A stretch of 56,685 bases of DNA from Chlorobiaceae bacterium (GCA_012972825.1 JABDHL010000036.1:1-56685); one strand, 5' to 3'. Counted from the stretch's first letter, positions 1 to 8,339 are shown. A program made the numbers and translations. The notes: generated by a model not told the origin, from the letters alone.

Positions 1-555
1 GAGCGTGAAATTCAGCATATGATTGCAACCTCGTTCTGGAGTTCTGACGGGAAGGTGATTTCGGCGGAAGAGTTTCTTCAGGGAATGTTCGGTGTTCTAC
101 CGGAATTCTTCAAAAGCGAAGATGAGCTTAAAGAGCTATGGTCGGACCCGAAAACTCGGAGGACTTTGCTGGAAAAACTGGCTGATGCAGGGTACGGCAA
201 GCAGGAGCTGGAGTCCATCCAGAACCTCATCAATGCTGAAAAAAGCGATTTGTTTGATGTGCTCGAATACATTTCTTTTGCACATAGACCCATCACAAGG
301 GAAGCAAGAGTTGCCGACGCGAAAGAAAGCATTTACTCGGGACTTGATGAAAAGCAGAAGGAGTTTATCCAGTTTGTCCTTGCGCAGTATATAGATGCCG
401 GGGTAGGGGAGCTCGACCAGGAAAAATTGCCGCATTTGCTCAGGCTCAAATACCATGCACTTCCTGATGCAATGACTATACTGGGAACGACCGATAGAAT
501 TCTGTCGACTTTCGTTGGTTTTCAAAAACATCTCTATCAGCAGTCAGCTGCGTAA
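1..555 (+). CDS. hsdR: Type I restriction enzyme R subunit, C-terminal fragment (cut by window edge)
   Basis: The reading frame is open from the first base of the window, so this is the 3' end of a longer gene and the ATG at 19 is internal. The roughly 184 visible residues are mostly helical and resemble the C-terminal domain of HsdR subunits (EcoEI_R_C type), which follows the nuclease and helicase motor domains and contacts the methyltransferase core. A typical stretch is FDVLEYISFA followed by a conserved Arg-rich segment. No helicase or nuclease motif lies inside the visible part. In a complete system HsdR translocates and cuts unmethylated foreign DNA together with HsdM and HsdS, which would lie to the left of the window. 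It converges on the metal permease gene with only 6 bp between the stops. Family assignment is by recognition of the C-terminal pattern only; a stand-alone DEAD-type helicase with the same tail is possible. Confidence 0.72.
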   Translation, partial: EREIQHMIATSFWSSDGKVISAEEFLQGMFGVLPEFFKSEDELKELWSDPKTRRTLLEKLADAGYGKQELESIQNLINAEKSDLFDVLEYISFAHRPITREARVADAKESIYSGLDEKQKEFIQFVLAQYIDAGVGELDQEKLPHLLRLKYHALPDAMTILGTTDRILSTFVGFQKHLYQQSAA

Positions 556-561
556 TAGACC

Positions 562-1644
562 TTAATGGGCATGCCCTTTCACAGGCAGCATTGCCTTCAC
601 AACCAGCACGAACAGCACAAGTGCCGATACGACGGACAACGGGCCGCCATCCTCATGTGCCGATGCCGAAAGCCAGCCGGTGATGCCGATGCCGAGCGAA
701 GCATAAAGTGCATTGACTCCAATGCCGGCAACGAATGACATCACAATGATAACCGCAACATAGACGACGGTGGCACGCCTGCCGATCAGCTTTGCGATAA
801 CCGTTATAGATGCTGCATTGGTTGCAGGCCCGGCAAGCAGGAACACCAGCGCCGCCCCCGGCGAAATGCCTTTCAGGGCAAGCGCGGCTGCAATTGGCGT
901 CGATGCTGTGGCGCAGACATAGAGCGGCACCGAAATGGCCAGCATAACCAGCATGGAGAGATATTCGTTCGACAGGTAACGGTTCACGATTTCAGGAGAG
1001 AGGAACACGGAAATCACACCGGCAAGCAGAATTCCGAAAAAAAGCCATCCACCGATATCCTTCAGCAGATCGCCGAAAGCAAAGCGCATGCCTTTCATGA
1101 ATTTTTTGCCTGGTCCGTTGGGCTCCGGCTCATGATGGCTGCAGCAGCAGCTGGACGTGCAAGTACCAGTCTGCTCCATCATGGCATCCGGTCCAGCTTC
1201 AGATATTCCGGTTCCGGAATGCTTTTCAGTAAAAGCAACCGCGATGCCCGCTGCCACAGCTGTGAAAAACGCGACAACCGGCCGGATGACGGTCATGAGA
1301 GGATCGAGCAGGGCATAGGATACCGCGATGGAATCCACGCCGGTCTCGGGCGTCGATATGAGAAACGAGGTGACTGCGCCTTTTCCGGCACCCTGCTTCT
1401 TCAGGCCCGCGGCAGCAGGCAGAACACCGCAACTGCAGAGGGGAATGGGCACGCCCATTGCCGCAGCCTTGACAATGGATGCCGTACTCCCTCCTCCGAG
1501 ATGGCGGGCGACAAAATCATCAGGAAGAAACGCCTTCAGCAGGCCGGCAACAAAAAAGCCGAGCAGCACAAAGGGCGCCGATTCCAGAAGCACATTCCAC
1601 GAAGCTAGAAGCACGGCGAAACAAGCATTGATAACGGTATTCAT
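562..1644 (-). CDS. SO_0444/YraQ-like permease, probable heavy-metal (Zn/Cu/Cd) efflux
   Basis: A 360-residue polytopic membrane protein of the DUF318/ArsP-like permease family. The conserved motif with C70-S-C72-G is in the first half, preceded by MGVPIPL, and the family segment FLISTPETGVDS follows. The cytoplasmic linker between the two membrane halves carries a metal-ligand cluster (C162, C166-C168, H170, H171), as expected for members that export soft or borderline metals. The second half repeats the fold (FFGILLAGVISVF, then ATASTPIAAALALKG and LLAGPATNAAS). It lies 70 bp downstream of a CadC/SmtB-type regulator on the same strand, and a second copy of the putative operator sits in that gap, so metal-induced expression is likely. 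The metal is inferred from the regulator; Zn, Cd, Pb or Cu are all possible. Confidence 0.85.
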   Translation of the reverse strand: MNTVINACFAVLLASWNVLLESAPFVLLGFFVAGLLKAFLPDDFVARHLGGGSTASIVKAAAMGVPIPLCSCGVLPAAAGLKKQGAGKGAVTSFLISTPETGVDSIAVSYALLDPLMTVIRPVVAFFTAVAAGIAVAFTEKHSGTGISEAGPDAMMEQTGTCTSSCCCSHHEPEPNGPGKKFMKGMRFAFGDLLKDIGGWLFFGILLAGVISVFLSPEIVNRYLSNEYLSMLVMLAISVPLYVCATASTPIAAALALKGISPGAALVFLLAGPATNAASITVIAKLIGRRATVVYVAVIIVMSFVAGIGVNALYASLGIGITGWLSASAHEDGGPLSVVSALVLFVLVVKAMLPVKGHAH

Positions 1645-1674
1645 GACAGAATTATTGGATTGTTATACATATTC

Positions 1675-1694
1675 ATATGATAATGTGTTCATGT
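1675..1694. promoter_or_regulatory. Putative second operator for the ArsR/CadC-type regulator
   Basis: An imperfect inverted repeat ATATGA-N8-TCATGT lies in the 70-bp gap between regulator and permease. It has the same arm length and spacing as the perfect repeat at 2099-2118, with one mismatched base. Metal-sensing ArsR-family proteins bind AT-rich repeats of this kind. It suggests the permease has its own metal-controlled promoter besides readthrough from the regulator. Binding is inferred. Confidence 0.5.
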
Positions 1695-1714
1695 GTTGAA
1701 TAAAAAAAAAGCAG

Positions 1715-2083
1715 CTATCTTTTCAGCTCCCTGACATGCTCTGAACCCATGCGTACAAGGCCTGATATATGCTCGTCGTCCAGGCTGTACAGCACATTCT
1801 TGCCGTGCTTTCTCGATTTCACGATCCTTGCGTCGCGCAATACCCTGAGCTGATGGGAAACCGCTGACTGGTTCATACCGAGAAGTGCGGTCAGGTCGCA
1901 TACGCAGAGTTCCGAGCGGTAGAGGGCATCAAGTATCCTTATCCTTGTATTGTCGCCAAGCACCTTGAACAGTTGCGCAAGCTCATCAGCCGGAACGCTG
2001 CCGAGCATATCCCTACGAACTGATTCGATCACCTCAGGATGAAAACACTGCTCCTGACAACTGTCCTCTTTATTCTCCATCAT
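1715..2083 (-). CDS. CadC/SmtB-type metal-sensing ArsR-family repressor
   Basis: A 122-residue winged-helix repressor that should release DNA when it binds metal. Two complete metal sites are visible. The N-terminal pair C9/C13 and the helix-3 pair C60/C62 (in ELCVCDL) reproduce the CadC thiolate site, with the same 51-residue spacing between the pairs as in CadC. The C-terminal helix carries D103-x-H105 and H116-x2-E119, matching the SmtB/CzrA zinc site in residues and spacing. The recognition helix is NQSAVSHQLRVLR. The start codon is one of two adjacent ATGs. Upstream, at 2099-2118, is a perfect ATATGA-N8-TCATAT repeat, the likely autoregulatory operator. The permease gene follows on the same strand. 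Having both sites suggests Cd/Pb sensing by thiolates with Zn sensing at the dimer interface. Confidence 0.9.
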   Translation of the reverse strand: MMENKEDSCQEQCFHPEVIESVRRDMLGSVPADELAQLFKVLGDNTRIRILDALYRSELCVCDLTALLGMNQSAVSHQLRVLRDARIVKSRKHGKNVLYSLDDEHISGLVRMGSEHVRELKR

Positions 2084-2098
2084 ATTGTCCTCTCATAT

Positions 2099-2118
2099 AT
2101 ATGAATCAGTGCTCATAT
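2099..2118. promoter_or_regulatory. Putative CadC/SmtB-type operator upstream of the regulator
   Basis: A perfect inverted repeat, ATATGA-N8-TCATAT, begins 16 bp upstream of the regulator start codon. The size, AT content and position fit operators of SmtB/CadC repressors. A near copy occurs at 1675-1694 before the permease. Confidence 0.6.
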
Positions 2119-2366
2119 GATACGAAAAAATAAACGCATCCCAAATTATTTCTATCCATGGTATGCCATCAATTTTCTCAATCCAATCATCACGCGGCAG
2201 GGCCCATGCACAAACCATGCTTAGGCAGATTGCATCGCCTCCGAAGAGCATTAATAAATCCCGTAACAACAATGCAACTTGTTAGTTGGCTATTCTGCAA
2301 TTAATCATTAAATATCCATAGGGTTCTTGAAGACTTCCTTGTCAATCCAAAGAGGAGAGAGTTTCA

Positions 2367-3164
2367 ATGGAAAGTGCCATTCAGGGTGCAATCGGTATGC
2401 AACTCATGCCGGTGGCGGTTATACAGACAAACAGTTTGCCTGGGCAAGCACTTCAGTTCAAGGAAGGTGCGTTCGGCTGTGTCGCTGCTTTATTGAAAAG
2501 CGCATCAAAAGGGAAAACAGCTGTATTCACCCGCAAGACGTTTGGATGTCCTGGGGGAGGCGTCGGCCTTGGATTCGGCAATTGTTATGAAAACTTTCCC
2601 GGAGGGATCGAACATTTTCTCTCTACCGGCAACAGCGGGTTCTGTCAAACTGAATTTGGAAAAGCGGTTGCATCAAGAATGCCCGACCTTGAAGAGGGGG
2701 AGCGGTATTTCAAAACACCTGAGACAGCCGGCAGCTTTATAGCATCCCTGCCGATAACAGACATCCCTGAAGAGTATGTCGTCTTCAAGCCACTGGAGGA
2801 TGTGGATGAAAATGAAACCCCGAAAGTCGTGGTTTTTCTTGTAAATCCTGATCAGCTTTCGGCTCTTGTCATTCTGGCAAACTATGCCCGTAAATGCAGT
2901 GAAAATGTTATTGTGCCTTTTGCTGCCGCTTGCCATACCATAGGCATCATCCCGTTCAGGGAAGCCGAATCCGAAACACCGAGAGCTGTTATCGGGCTTA
3001 CTGACATTACCGTACGCAACAAATTTGCAAAGGATCTCCTGTCGTTCGCCATACCGTATACCATGTTTGTTGAAATGGAATCAAACGTTGATGGCAGTTT
3101 TCTTGAAAAACACAATTGGCAGAACCTGCTCGAACGAAACAAAACAGCACAAGCAATACCATGA
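2367..3164 (+). CDS. DUF169 family protein
   Basis: A 265-residue soluble protein of the DUF169 family, whose biochemical role is not established; members are common in anaerobes and methanogens. Recognisable features are the Gly/Cys-rich segment [13 protein letters not shown] near residue 59 and further conserved Cys positions (C86-type CYENFPGG, later [11 protein letters not shown]). Cysteines at these places suggest a metal or Fe-S ligand, but that is inference. The start is supported by GAGGAG about 10 bases upstream. The stop overlaps the start of the next gene, a flavoredoxin-like protein, by the four bases ATGA, so the two are translationally coupled and probably act together in a redox step. 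It is preceded by about 280 bp without other genes, which should hold the promoter. Confidence 0.8.
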   Translation: MESAIQGAIGMQLMPVAVIQTNSLPGQALQFKEGAFGCVAALLKSASKGKTAVFTRKTFGCPGGGVGLGFGNCYENFPGGIEHFLSTGNSGFCQTEFGKAVASRMPDLEEGERYFKTPETAGSFIASLPITDIPEEYVVFKPLEDVDENETPKVVVFLVNPDQLSALVILANYARKCSENVIVPFAAACHTIGIIPFREAESETPRAVIGLTDITVRNKFAKDLLSFAIPYTMFVEMESNVDGSFLEKHNWQNLLERNKTAQAIP

Positions 3165-3733
3165 AAAAGTCATTAGGGGCAAAGACGCTGCTTTTTCCAA
3201 CACCTGTCCTGATGGTTGGAACATACGATCAGGCTGGCAAACCAAACATGATGAGTGCCGCATGGGGAGGCATCTGTTGTTCTCAGCCACCCTGTGTCGC
3301 AGTTTCGCTGCGCAAGGCAACTTACTCGTATGCCTGTATTATAGAGCGCAAAGCGTTTACGGTCGGTATTGCCAACAGGGAGAAGATGGCAGAAGCTGAT
3401 TACGTCGGGATTGTTTCAGGGCGTGACGTCGACAAGTTTGCCGTTGCTGGACTCACCCATGTCAGAAGCGACCTGGTCGACGCTCCTTATGCTGCCGAAT
3501 TTCCGGTTGTCCTTGAGTGCCGCCTGCTGCACGTTCTTGAAATCGGCCTGCACACGCAGTTTATTGGCGAAATAATTGATGTCAAGGGAGATGGAGATGT
3601 GTTTGGCGACGACGGCTTCCTCGATATCATGAAAATCAATCCTCTTATCTATGATACCTCTCATCGGGGGTACCATGGTGTCGGACCGCTGCTGGGAAAG
3701 GCGTTTTCTGTAGGCAAAGGACTTCAATCCTGA
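3161..3733 (+). CDS. Flavoredoxin / flavin reductase-like FMN-binding protein
   Basis: A 190-residue protein of the flavin reductase-like split-barrel family. The N-terminal pattern [42 protein letters not shown] (shown here only by its start and end, residues 10-50) is typical of flavoredoxins, which bind FMN and pass electrons singly. I place the start at 3161 (MKKSLG) because the family begins there and the ATG overlaps the upstream TGA as ATGA; an upstream in-frame start at 3116 would add an unrelated extension inside the DUF169 gene. The translational coupling to DUF169 suggests a shared function, perhaps a small anaerobic redox relay. A small ABM-domain gene follows after 67 bp. Confidence 0.85.
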   Translation: MKKSLGAKTLLFPTPVLMVGTYDQAGKPNMMSAAWGGICCSQPPCVAVSLRKATYSYACIIERKAFTVGIANREKMAEADYVGIVSGRDVDKFAVAGLTHVRSDLVDAPYAAEFPVVLECRLLHVLEIGLHTQFIGEIIDVKGDGDVFGDDGFLDIMKINPLIYDTSHRGYHGVGPLLGKAFSVGKGLQS

Positions 3734-3800
3734 AGAGGCTGGATTTTTCGGTTTCTGTTGTGCAATGTTCATAAACAACTGTCATTAACCAAGTAGAACA

Positions 3801-4094
3801 ATGTCAAAACTCGTCGTTATCGCAAAAGTTGAGGCAAAGAAAGAGTTTCTTTCGAGCGTAAAGAGCTCACTCATGAACCTTATTGTTCCTACCAGACAGG
3901 AGGATGGCTGTATCGATTATATTCTGCATCAGGATAATGATGATCCTTTGATTTTTGTCTTTTACGAAACGTGGGAGAATCTCGCCTGTCTCGAAAATCA
4001 CCTGCAAAGTGACCACTACAAAGCCCATGCCAGAACTGTAAAAGGGATGATTGAAGATAAAGAGGTTTTTAAAATGACACGTATTGACGTTTAA
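3801..4094 (+). CDS. Antibiotic biosynthesis monooxygenase (ABM) domain protein
   Basis: A 97-residue single-domain protein of the dimeric alpha+beta ABM fold. Typical features are the N-terminal strand KLVVIAKVEAKKEF, the central EDGCIDYILHQDNDDPLIFVFYETW region (residues 34-58) and the terminal HARTVKGMI helix. Family members include quinol monooxygenases (YgiN-like) and enzymes acting on polyketides; the stress-linked small quinol oxygenases are the closest match by length. No catalytic residue can be assigned with certainty. It lies downstream of the DUF169/flavoredoxin pair on the same strand, and may belong to the same transcript. Confidence 0.82.
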   Translation: MSKLVVIAKVEAKKEFLSSVKSSLMNLIVPTRQEDGCIDYILHQDNDDPLIFVFYETWENLACLENHLQSDHYKAHARTVKGMIEDKEVFKMTRIDV

Positions 4095-4124
4095 ACGGTT
4101 TCGAGAGAAAGATGGACAAGATTC

Positions 4125-4697
4125 ATGATGTTATGTCGTCAAATGGAGGTATTCGATAACGCAAATGCTAATTCAAACCAAACATTCGACACAATGAACA
4201 CGTCAATGAAATCATGGGCCACGCCACTTGCCACAGCAACCTTCTTCATTCTTGCCGTCACCGGAACACTGATGTTTTTTAAAGTTGAAGCGGGATTTAT
4301 CAAGCCGGTTCATGAATGGCTGAGCTGGGCAATGACTGCCGGGGTTGCCCTGCATATTTTCGCCAACTGGAAATCATTTACAGGTTACTTCTCCAGAAAA
4401 CCCGCACTCGCCATTATAGGAACAGGACTTTTAGTCACCTTGCTCTCTGTTTTCGTTCCATCCGGTGATCATGCGAATCCCAGAATGAACATGACAAAAG
4501 CGCTAGCATCGGCAAGACTTGAAACTGTTGCTGAAATTGCAGGTGAAAACAGCGCAGCTATAGTCGAGAAGCTGGGCAGCAAGGGCATAACGGTTGGCCA
4601 GCCATCAATGAGTATTCGCGAGATAGCATCGCAAAACAACAAAAAAGATATGGAAGTGCTCGCACTGATCTTCGACAAGCCCTCGAAAGGCCATTGA
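4125..4697 (+). CDS. DUF4405 membrane protein (cytochrome b-like fold)
   Basis: About 190 residues with three predicted membrane segments. After a polar leader, the core reads SWATPLATATFFILAVTGTLMFF, then HEWLSWAMTAGVALHIFANWKSF and a third segment IIGTGLLVTLLSVFVPSG. The histidines in the second segment (VHEW and ALHIFANW) are arranged as in DUF4405 proteins, which resemble the b-type cytochrome subunits of membrane dehydrogenases, so haem binding is plausible but unproven. The C-terminal part is soluble. The start is uncertain: the ATG at 4194 (MNTSMKS) begins just before the conserved core and would remove 23 residues. Its gene ends 38 bp from the end of the convergent rubredoxin gene. 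Confidence 0.7.
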   Translation: MMLCRQMEVFDNANANSNQTFDTMNTSMKSWATPLATATFFILAVTGTLMFFKVEAGFIKPVHEWLSWAMTAGVALHIFANWKSFTGYFSRKPALAIIGTGLLVTLLSVFVPSGDHANPRMNMTKALASARLETVAEIAGENSAAIVEKLGSKGITVGQPSMSIREIASQNNKKDMEVLALIFDKPSKGH

Positions 4698-4735
4698 CAT
4701 TAATATTGTGGGTGGGCCTCATGACCAGCAACAAT

Positions 4736-4897
4736 TCATAAAAGCCTTTCAAACGTTGCTTTCTGTGCATAACAGACCGGACAGGCCCACTCATCTGACA
4801 CATGCTCAAATTGTGTCCCGGCCTTGATATTGTTGTCAAGATCACCTTCTGCAGGATCATAGACATAACCGCACTCTTTGCACATCCATACACTCAT
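4736..4897 (-). CDS. Rubredoxin (53 residues)
   Basis: A short complete gene for rubredoxin, the small soluble electron carrier with a single iron held by four cysteines. The translation begins MSVWMCKECGYVYDPAEGD and has both iron-binding loops, C6-x2-C9-GYVYDP and C39-P-V-C42, plus the typical DEWACPVC segment. Length is normal for the family (52-54). The ATG overlaps by frame with a longer meaningless reading frame that starts at a GTG inside it. In green sulfur bacteria rubredoxin can serve pyruvate synthase and oxygen or peroxide detoxification; no partner gene is adjacent here. An acetyltransferase gene lies just upstream on the same strand, 23 bp away. Confidence 0.93.
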   Translation of the reverse strand: MSVWMCKECGYVYDPAEGDLDNNIKAGTQFEHVSDEWACPVCYAQKATFERLL

Positions 4898-4920
4898 GAT
4901 CATCTTCTTTATTGCTTATA

Positions 4921-5421
4921 TCAATCGAGCAGCTTTCTGAAAACCACCATTTCCGATTGTGAAAATCCTTTCGACCGGTAGAATTGCTGTGCCGCATCAT
5001 TATCTCCATCGGTCAGCAGCGTTATCCGCCCGAATCCCTCCCTCCTGGCAAATTCAATGGCATGATTGATCAGCAGGGAGCCAAGACCTTTACTACGCCA
5101 TTCCGAAGCGACAACCATGTCTTCGAGTAGAGCGACTTTTTTCCCGAGAAAAGTGCTGACCGTGAAGAGCAGCATAACCATTCCCTCAATAACCCCCTCA
5201 ACGTCACAAACAAATATCCGCCCAAGTTCAGGATTTCCGATAATCATGGAAAGAGCTGTTGACTGTGTTTCGATATTGGGGGTAAATTCGTGCTCCTGGC
5301 TGAAAAGGACTCCAAGAAGCTCGGCACATTTCGACACATCGCTGCTGACAGCGTCTCTTACTTCAGGCATAACTCTTTGTTCAAACCTTTTCGATACAGG
5401 TATACTAACCGCCAATTTCAT
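4921..5421 (-). CDS. GNAT family N-acetyltransferase
   Basis: A 166-residue GNAT protein that transfers an acetyl group from acetyl-CoA to an unknown amine. The acetyl-CoA binding motif A is clear: LLEDMVVASEWRSKGLG (residues about 98-114), with the R/Q-x2-G-x-G/A loop as RSKGLG. It is followed by LLINHAIEFARREGFGRITLLTD and the typical C-terminal AQQFYRSKGF. A start at 5370 (MPEVRDA) would fit the usual GNAT beginning and remove 17 residues, so the annotated start is uncertain. The rubredoxin gene follows on the same strand. Substrate cannot be predicted. Confidence 0.87.
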   Translation of the reverse strand: MKLAVSIPVSKRFEQRVMPEVRDAVSSDVSKCAELLGVLFSQEHEFTPNIETQSTALSMIIGNPELGRIFVCDVEGVIEGMVMLLFTVSTFLGKKVALLEDMVVASEWRSKGLGSLLINHAIEFARREGFGRITLLTDGDNDAAQQFYRSKGFSQSEMVVFRKLLD

Positions 5422-5786
5422 GATAATCTCTCACCATTTCAAAACATTTCAGCATAATATTCATCTTTCTCTTTTAAGTGGAATTGCTTCGGATTGTCCC
5501 CTCCGGAAATCAGCAAAAAGATCAAATAACAAAATCCACCATCAGAAACCCGATAAACGGAATCATTTGTTATTTCAAATCGCAGATGAGAAGTCTTCCG
5601 TACCCCTTAACTGATTATTCACGGGAACTTTTTAATGATAATTGTGACTTCTGACAAAATACCCCATGCTAATCCGCAGGAGCAGATGTTTAATAATGTT
5701 GTTTACGTAAGCTGCTTGACATTTTTTTCCAAACTTTGTGGTTAGACAGATAGCCATCAATGAACAATCAACGAAAAGGAGTCATT
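5422..5786. other. Intergenic region between divergent genes, with a possible promoter
   Basis: No coding region is supported. A sigma70-like promoter candidate for the rightward cassette is TTGACA at 5716-5721, a 17-base spacer and TGGTTA at 5739-5744; the -10 element is weak. The ribosome-binding site AAAAGGAG lies at 5774-5781. Confidence 0.4.
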
Positions 5787-6833
5787 ATGCGCCTGTTTCG
5801 CATCACCTTCATCGCTCTATTTGCAACGTTCATCACAGCACATGCAGCAGTGGTTATGGGAGCGGACCTTCCGAAAGCATCAATAACCCCCGATCATATC
5901 CTGAAGGGTACCAATCCGACAGTTACACTCACGCTGGATAAAGGCATCACAAACCAGGATAAACTTCGTGCTCGCGTGGGTGTGCAAGTTGTTCCGGTGC
6001 AAAAGCAAGAGGCGGATGGCAAGCTGACTGTCCAGCTTCCGAAGCTTGACCTTATGGGGTCTGCCGACGTTGAGCTTATCGGTGAGGATGACAAGCCGGT
6101 GGCCACTGGAAAGTTGAACTACGTCGAATCAGCAGAGCAATCCTTCAATCGATTTTGGTTTCTCCTTCTGTACGTCTTGCTGATTGTCTCTCCACCTACT
6201 GTAATGACTTTCTACGACATCGTTAAAAGCTACAAAGAGAGGACTACAGTATTCGAAAAGCTGACAAAGGGTAAGAATATTAACCCAGATGAGATTCCTG
6301 CTCTCCTGGTTGCCATGGACCAGGGGCCATCCGGCCTTACGGGGCTTACTCGAGGACTTATCACCGTAACAATCATCCTTGTTCTGGCTATTGCTGTCTT
6401 TCATCTCATAGTTTTTGCACCGTCAGATATTCCCCCAATTGCGCAGCAGTTGCTCACTCTATTGGCCGGTACATTGACAGCCATCACTGGTTTTTACTTC
6501 GGGTCAAAAGCAAACACCCAGCCTACCCAGCCGACTCAGTCAGGTGATGGGAAGACCGAGGTATCCGTGAAACCCACAATAAAAGAATTCGATCCTCCTG
6601 TTGAGGTCGTTGCCAAAGAGAAGCTCACGGTAAAGGGGAGTGGGTTTGGAGGACAGCAGGGAAAAGGTGAGGTGATGTTCAATGAAAAGAAAGCTGAGCA
6701 GGCAACAGAGTGGACCGACAATTCAATTACGGTAACTGTTCCTGACGGATTGCCTGAGGAACAATCTGTCAATGTCGTCGTGAAAAATAGTAACGGAGTC
6801 TCTTCTGATCCAAAACCGATTAAAGTCAAATAG
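5787..6833 (+). CDS. Uncharacterised exported membrane protein with a C-terminal IPT/TIG-like domain
   Basis: I chose the ATG at 5787 because AGGAG lies 5-6 bases upstream and the protein then begins with a normal signal peptide (MRLFRITFIALFATFITAHAA). The 348 residues show a small beta-rich domain, a membrane segment FWFLLLYVLLIVSPP (about 125-140), a charged loop, two more membrane segments (LITVTIILVLAIAVFHLIVF and LLTLLAGTLTAITGFYFGSK), a Thr/Gln/Pro linker, and a C-terminal Ig-like domain with the IPT/TIG pattern VVAKEKLTVKGSGFG ... ITVTVPDG ... VVVKNSNGVSS. This predicts a membrane-anchored envelope protein with Ig domains outside the cytoplasm. It heads a three-gene cassette with a lipoprotein and a small helical protein. 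I do not recognise a function. Confidence 0.75.
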   Translation: MRLFRITFIALFATFITAHAAVVMGADLPKASITPDHILKGTNPTVTLTLDKGITNQDKLRARVGVQVVPVQKQEADGKLTVQLPKLDLMGSADVELIGEDDKPVATGKLNYVESAEQSFNRFWFLLLYVLLIVSPPTVMTFYDIVKSYKERTTVFEKLTKGKNINPDEIPALLVAMDQGPSGLTGLTRGLITVTIILVLAIAVFHLIVFAPSDIPPIAQQLLTLLAGTLTAITGFYFGSKANTQPTQPTQSGDGKTEVSVKPTIKEFDPPVEVVAKEKLTVKGSGFGGQQGKGEVMFNEKKAEQATEWTDNSITVTVPDGLPEEQSVNVVVKNSNGVSSDPKPIKVK

Positions 6834-6923
6834 TTCAGTTTTCCGGTTGTCTGTCAGGATTGGCTGCCAGACAACCGGGCATTCGCAAACACTATCATCA
6901 AACCATTCAAGGCGAGATAAACC

Positions 6924-7970
6924 ATGAAAAAACATCGTTTCATTGTGCTTTTTTGTGTTGCTGCGCTTTTGCTTCAGGCGTGTGGTTCATCGGTATTGGT
7001 CACACAGGAAGCCACAAACACAGTTAGTGCAGGTAAAAATGCGATCAGCGAAGTGAATAAGTTTCATAACTCGATATTCGATACTCAAAATCAGCTTGCA
7101 GCTTCACTCCTGGCAAGAAATTCCTCATGTAATTTTGGCACTTCCATAGTCATTCATACAAATATTGCCCGTGCCGGTCGACAAAAAAAGGAACAAGGAT
7201 TATGCTTATCTGATGCCGAGTTGAAACAATGGCAGTCAGCAGATCCGAAAGAAAAATCTTTGCTTGGCCAGAAAATAGATTTAATGCCCATGGAAAGATC
7301 ATCGCTTACATCATCAATGGATATTCTGGATGCTTTTGCTGTGTACCTGGACGCAATAAACAAGCATACAGCTTCACCAACAACACCAATAGCCAGCACC
7401 TTGAAGGGAGTTGCAGAAGAATTGGCTGCGCTTCAGGGTAACGTCAAAATTCTGCCAGATGCGGTAAGCTCTAAAGTCTCTCAAAGTACCGCTCTGAGCG
7501 ATTTTATCGGATATCTGGAAAAATTGATACATAACAGTAATGATGCTAAAGAAATAGCAAAGATCGTCGGGACTGAAGGAGAGAAACAGGAACAAAATTT
7601 ATCAGTTATTGCGACAGATGCGGATAGTTTTTATACAACCTACATAGCCTCTATGAATGCCACATTAACAACAAGCCTTGGCGATTATTACAACAGGAAC
7701 AAAGGCAGCAAAGAGTTTGAAAGCGTCGATAAAAGAGAAAGCTTCCTGCTCGCTCTTTTCAAGCAACAACAATTAAATTCGAAAATTAAAGCATCCACAT
7801 CCACTGCAGGAAAGGCTATACGATTATTTGTATCAGCGCACCGGAAGCTTCGAGATTCAATCACTGGAAAGTACTCTGAAGAACAAAAAGCTGTTATTCG
7901 CGAAGAAAACATCAAGGAACTCAAGGAAGGATTGCTGCAAGTGGCAAATGCAGCCCGATTGGCTATGTAA
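6924..7970 (+). CDS. Uncharacterised lipoprotein, helical
   Basis: A 348-residue protein with a type II signal peptide: MKKHRFIVLF, a hydrophobic core, and lipobox LLQA-C20. The mature part is rich in Ala, Ser, Lys and Glu and appears to be almost entirely helical, with a single cysteine (SSCNFGTS) and a long stretch with possible coiled-coil character. The residue after C20 is Gly, so outer-membrane sorting is plausible. It follows the IPT-domain membrane protein by 90 bp and is followed by a small gene, with a hairpin plus T-run at its end. I do not recognise the family; the architecture suggests a structural or scaffolding role at the envelope. Confidence 0.72.
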   Translation: MKKHRFIVLFCVAALLLQACGSSVLVTQEATNTVSAGKNAISEVNKFHNSIFDTQNQLAASLLARNSSCNFGTSIVIHTNIARAGRQKKEQGLCLSDAELKQWQSADPKEKSLLGQKIDLMPMERSSLTSSMDILDAFAVYLDAINKHTASPTTPIASTLKGVAEELAALQGNVKILPDAVSSKVSQSTALSDFIGYLEKLIHNSNDAKEIAKIVGTEGEKQEQNLSVIATDADSFYTTYIASMNATLTTSLGDYYNRNKGSKEFESVDKRESFLLALFKQQQLNSKIKASTSTAGKAIRLFVSAHRKLRDSITGKYSEEQKAVIREENIKELKEGLLQVANAARLAM

Positions 7971-7990
7971 ATTTCCTGCCGGGCTTTTTT
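7952..7990 (+). terminator. Possible rho-independent terminator overlapping the lipoprotein 3' end
   Basis: AGCCCG at 7952-7957 pairs with CGGGCT at 7980-7985 and is followed by a run of T. The 22-base loop is long and the stem short, so it may act as an attenuator before the next gene and not as a full stop. Confidence 0.4.
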
Positions 7991-8015
7991 AACGGATATG
8001 ACAACAGGAGCAGAT

Positions 8016-8339
8016 ATGGCTACACCATCAGAAAAACAAGCTTTCATTGACGCACTTTATGAGCTTCAGCAAACCTGTAACACTAAAGCCAATGATGGCA
8101 CCCTGACCGAAGGTCAGCGGAGCGTTTTTATAACAGCATCGATATACCTTACATCTGATATCGGAAGAGCTTGTGATAAGGATTTCAGTCCTGTTCCATC
8201 CGATAAGGTACAGTCAGCAATACAGGAAGTTAAACAGGCAACCACCGCAACCTCTGCGGCGCATGATGATTTCTCTGTTCAGGTTGCAGCTAAGGAATTG
8301 TGGGATGCAAATACGGCTATCGACCTTGTATTAGACTAA
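8016..8339 (+). CDS. Small uncharacterised helical protein
   Basis: The start at 8016 (MATPSEKQAF) is preferred because AGGAG lies 5 bases before it; an ATG at 7998 would add six residues that include the ribosome-binding site. The product has 107 residues, no signal peptide, no membrane segment, and looks helical (QAFIDALYELQQTCN, then SVFITASIYLTSDIGRAC). It has two cysteines in its first half. It is the last gene of the cassette that starts at 5787 and probably functions with the lipoprotein and the IPT membrane protein. No family recognised. Confidence 0.6.
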   Translation: MATPSEKQAFIDALYELQQTCNTKANDGTLTEGQRSVFITASIYLTSDIGRACDKDFSPVPSDKVQSAIQEVKQATTATSAAHDDFSVQVAAKELWDANTAIDLVLD

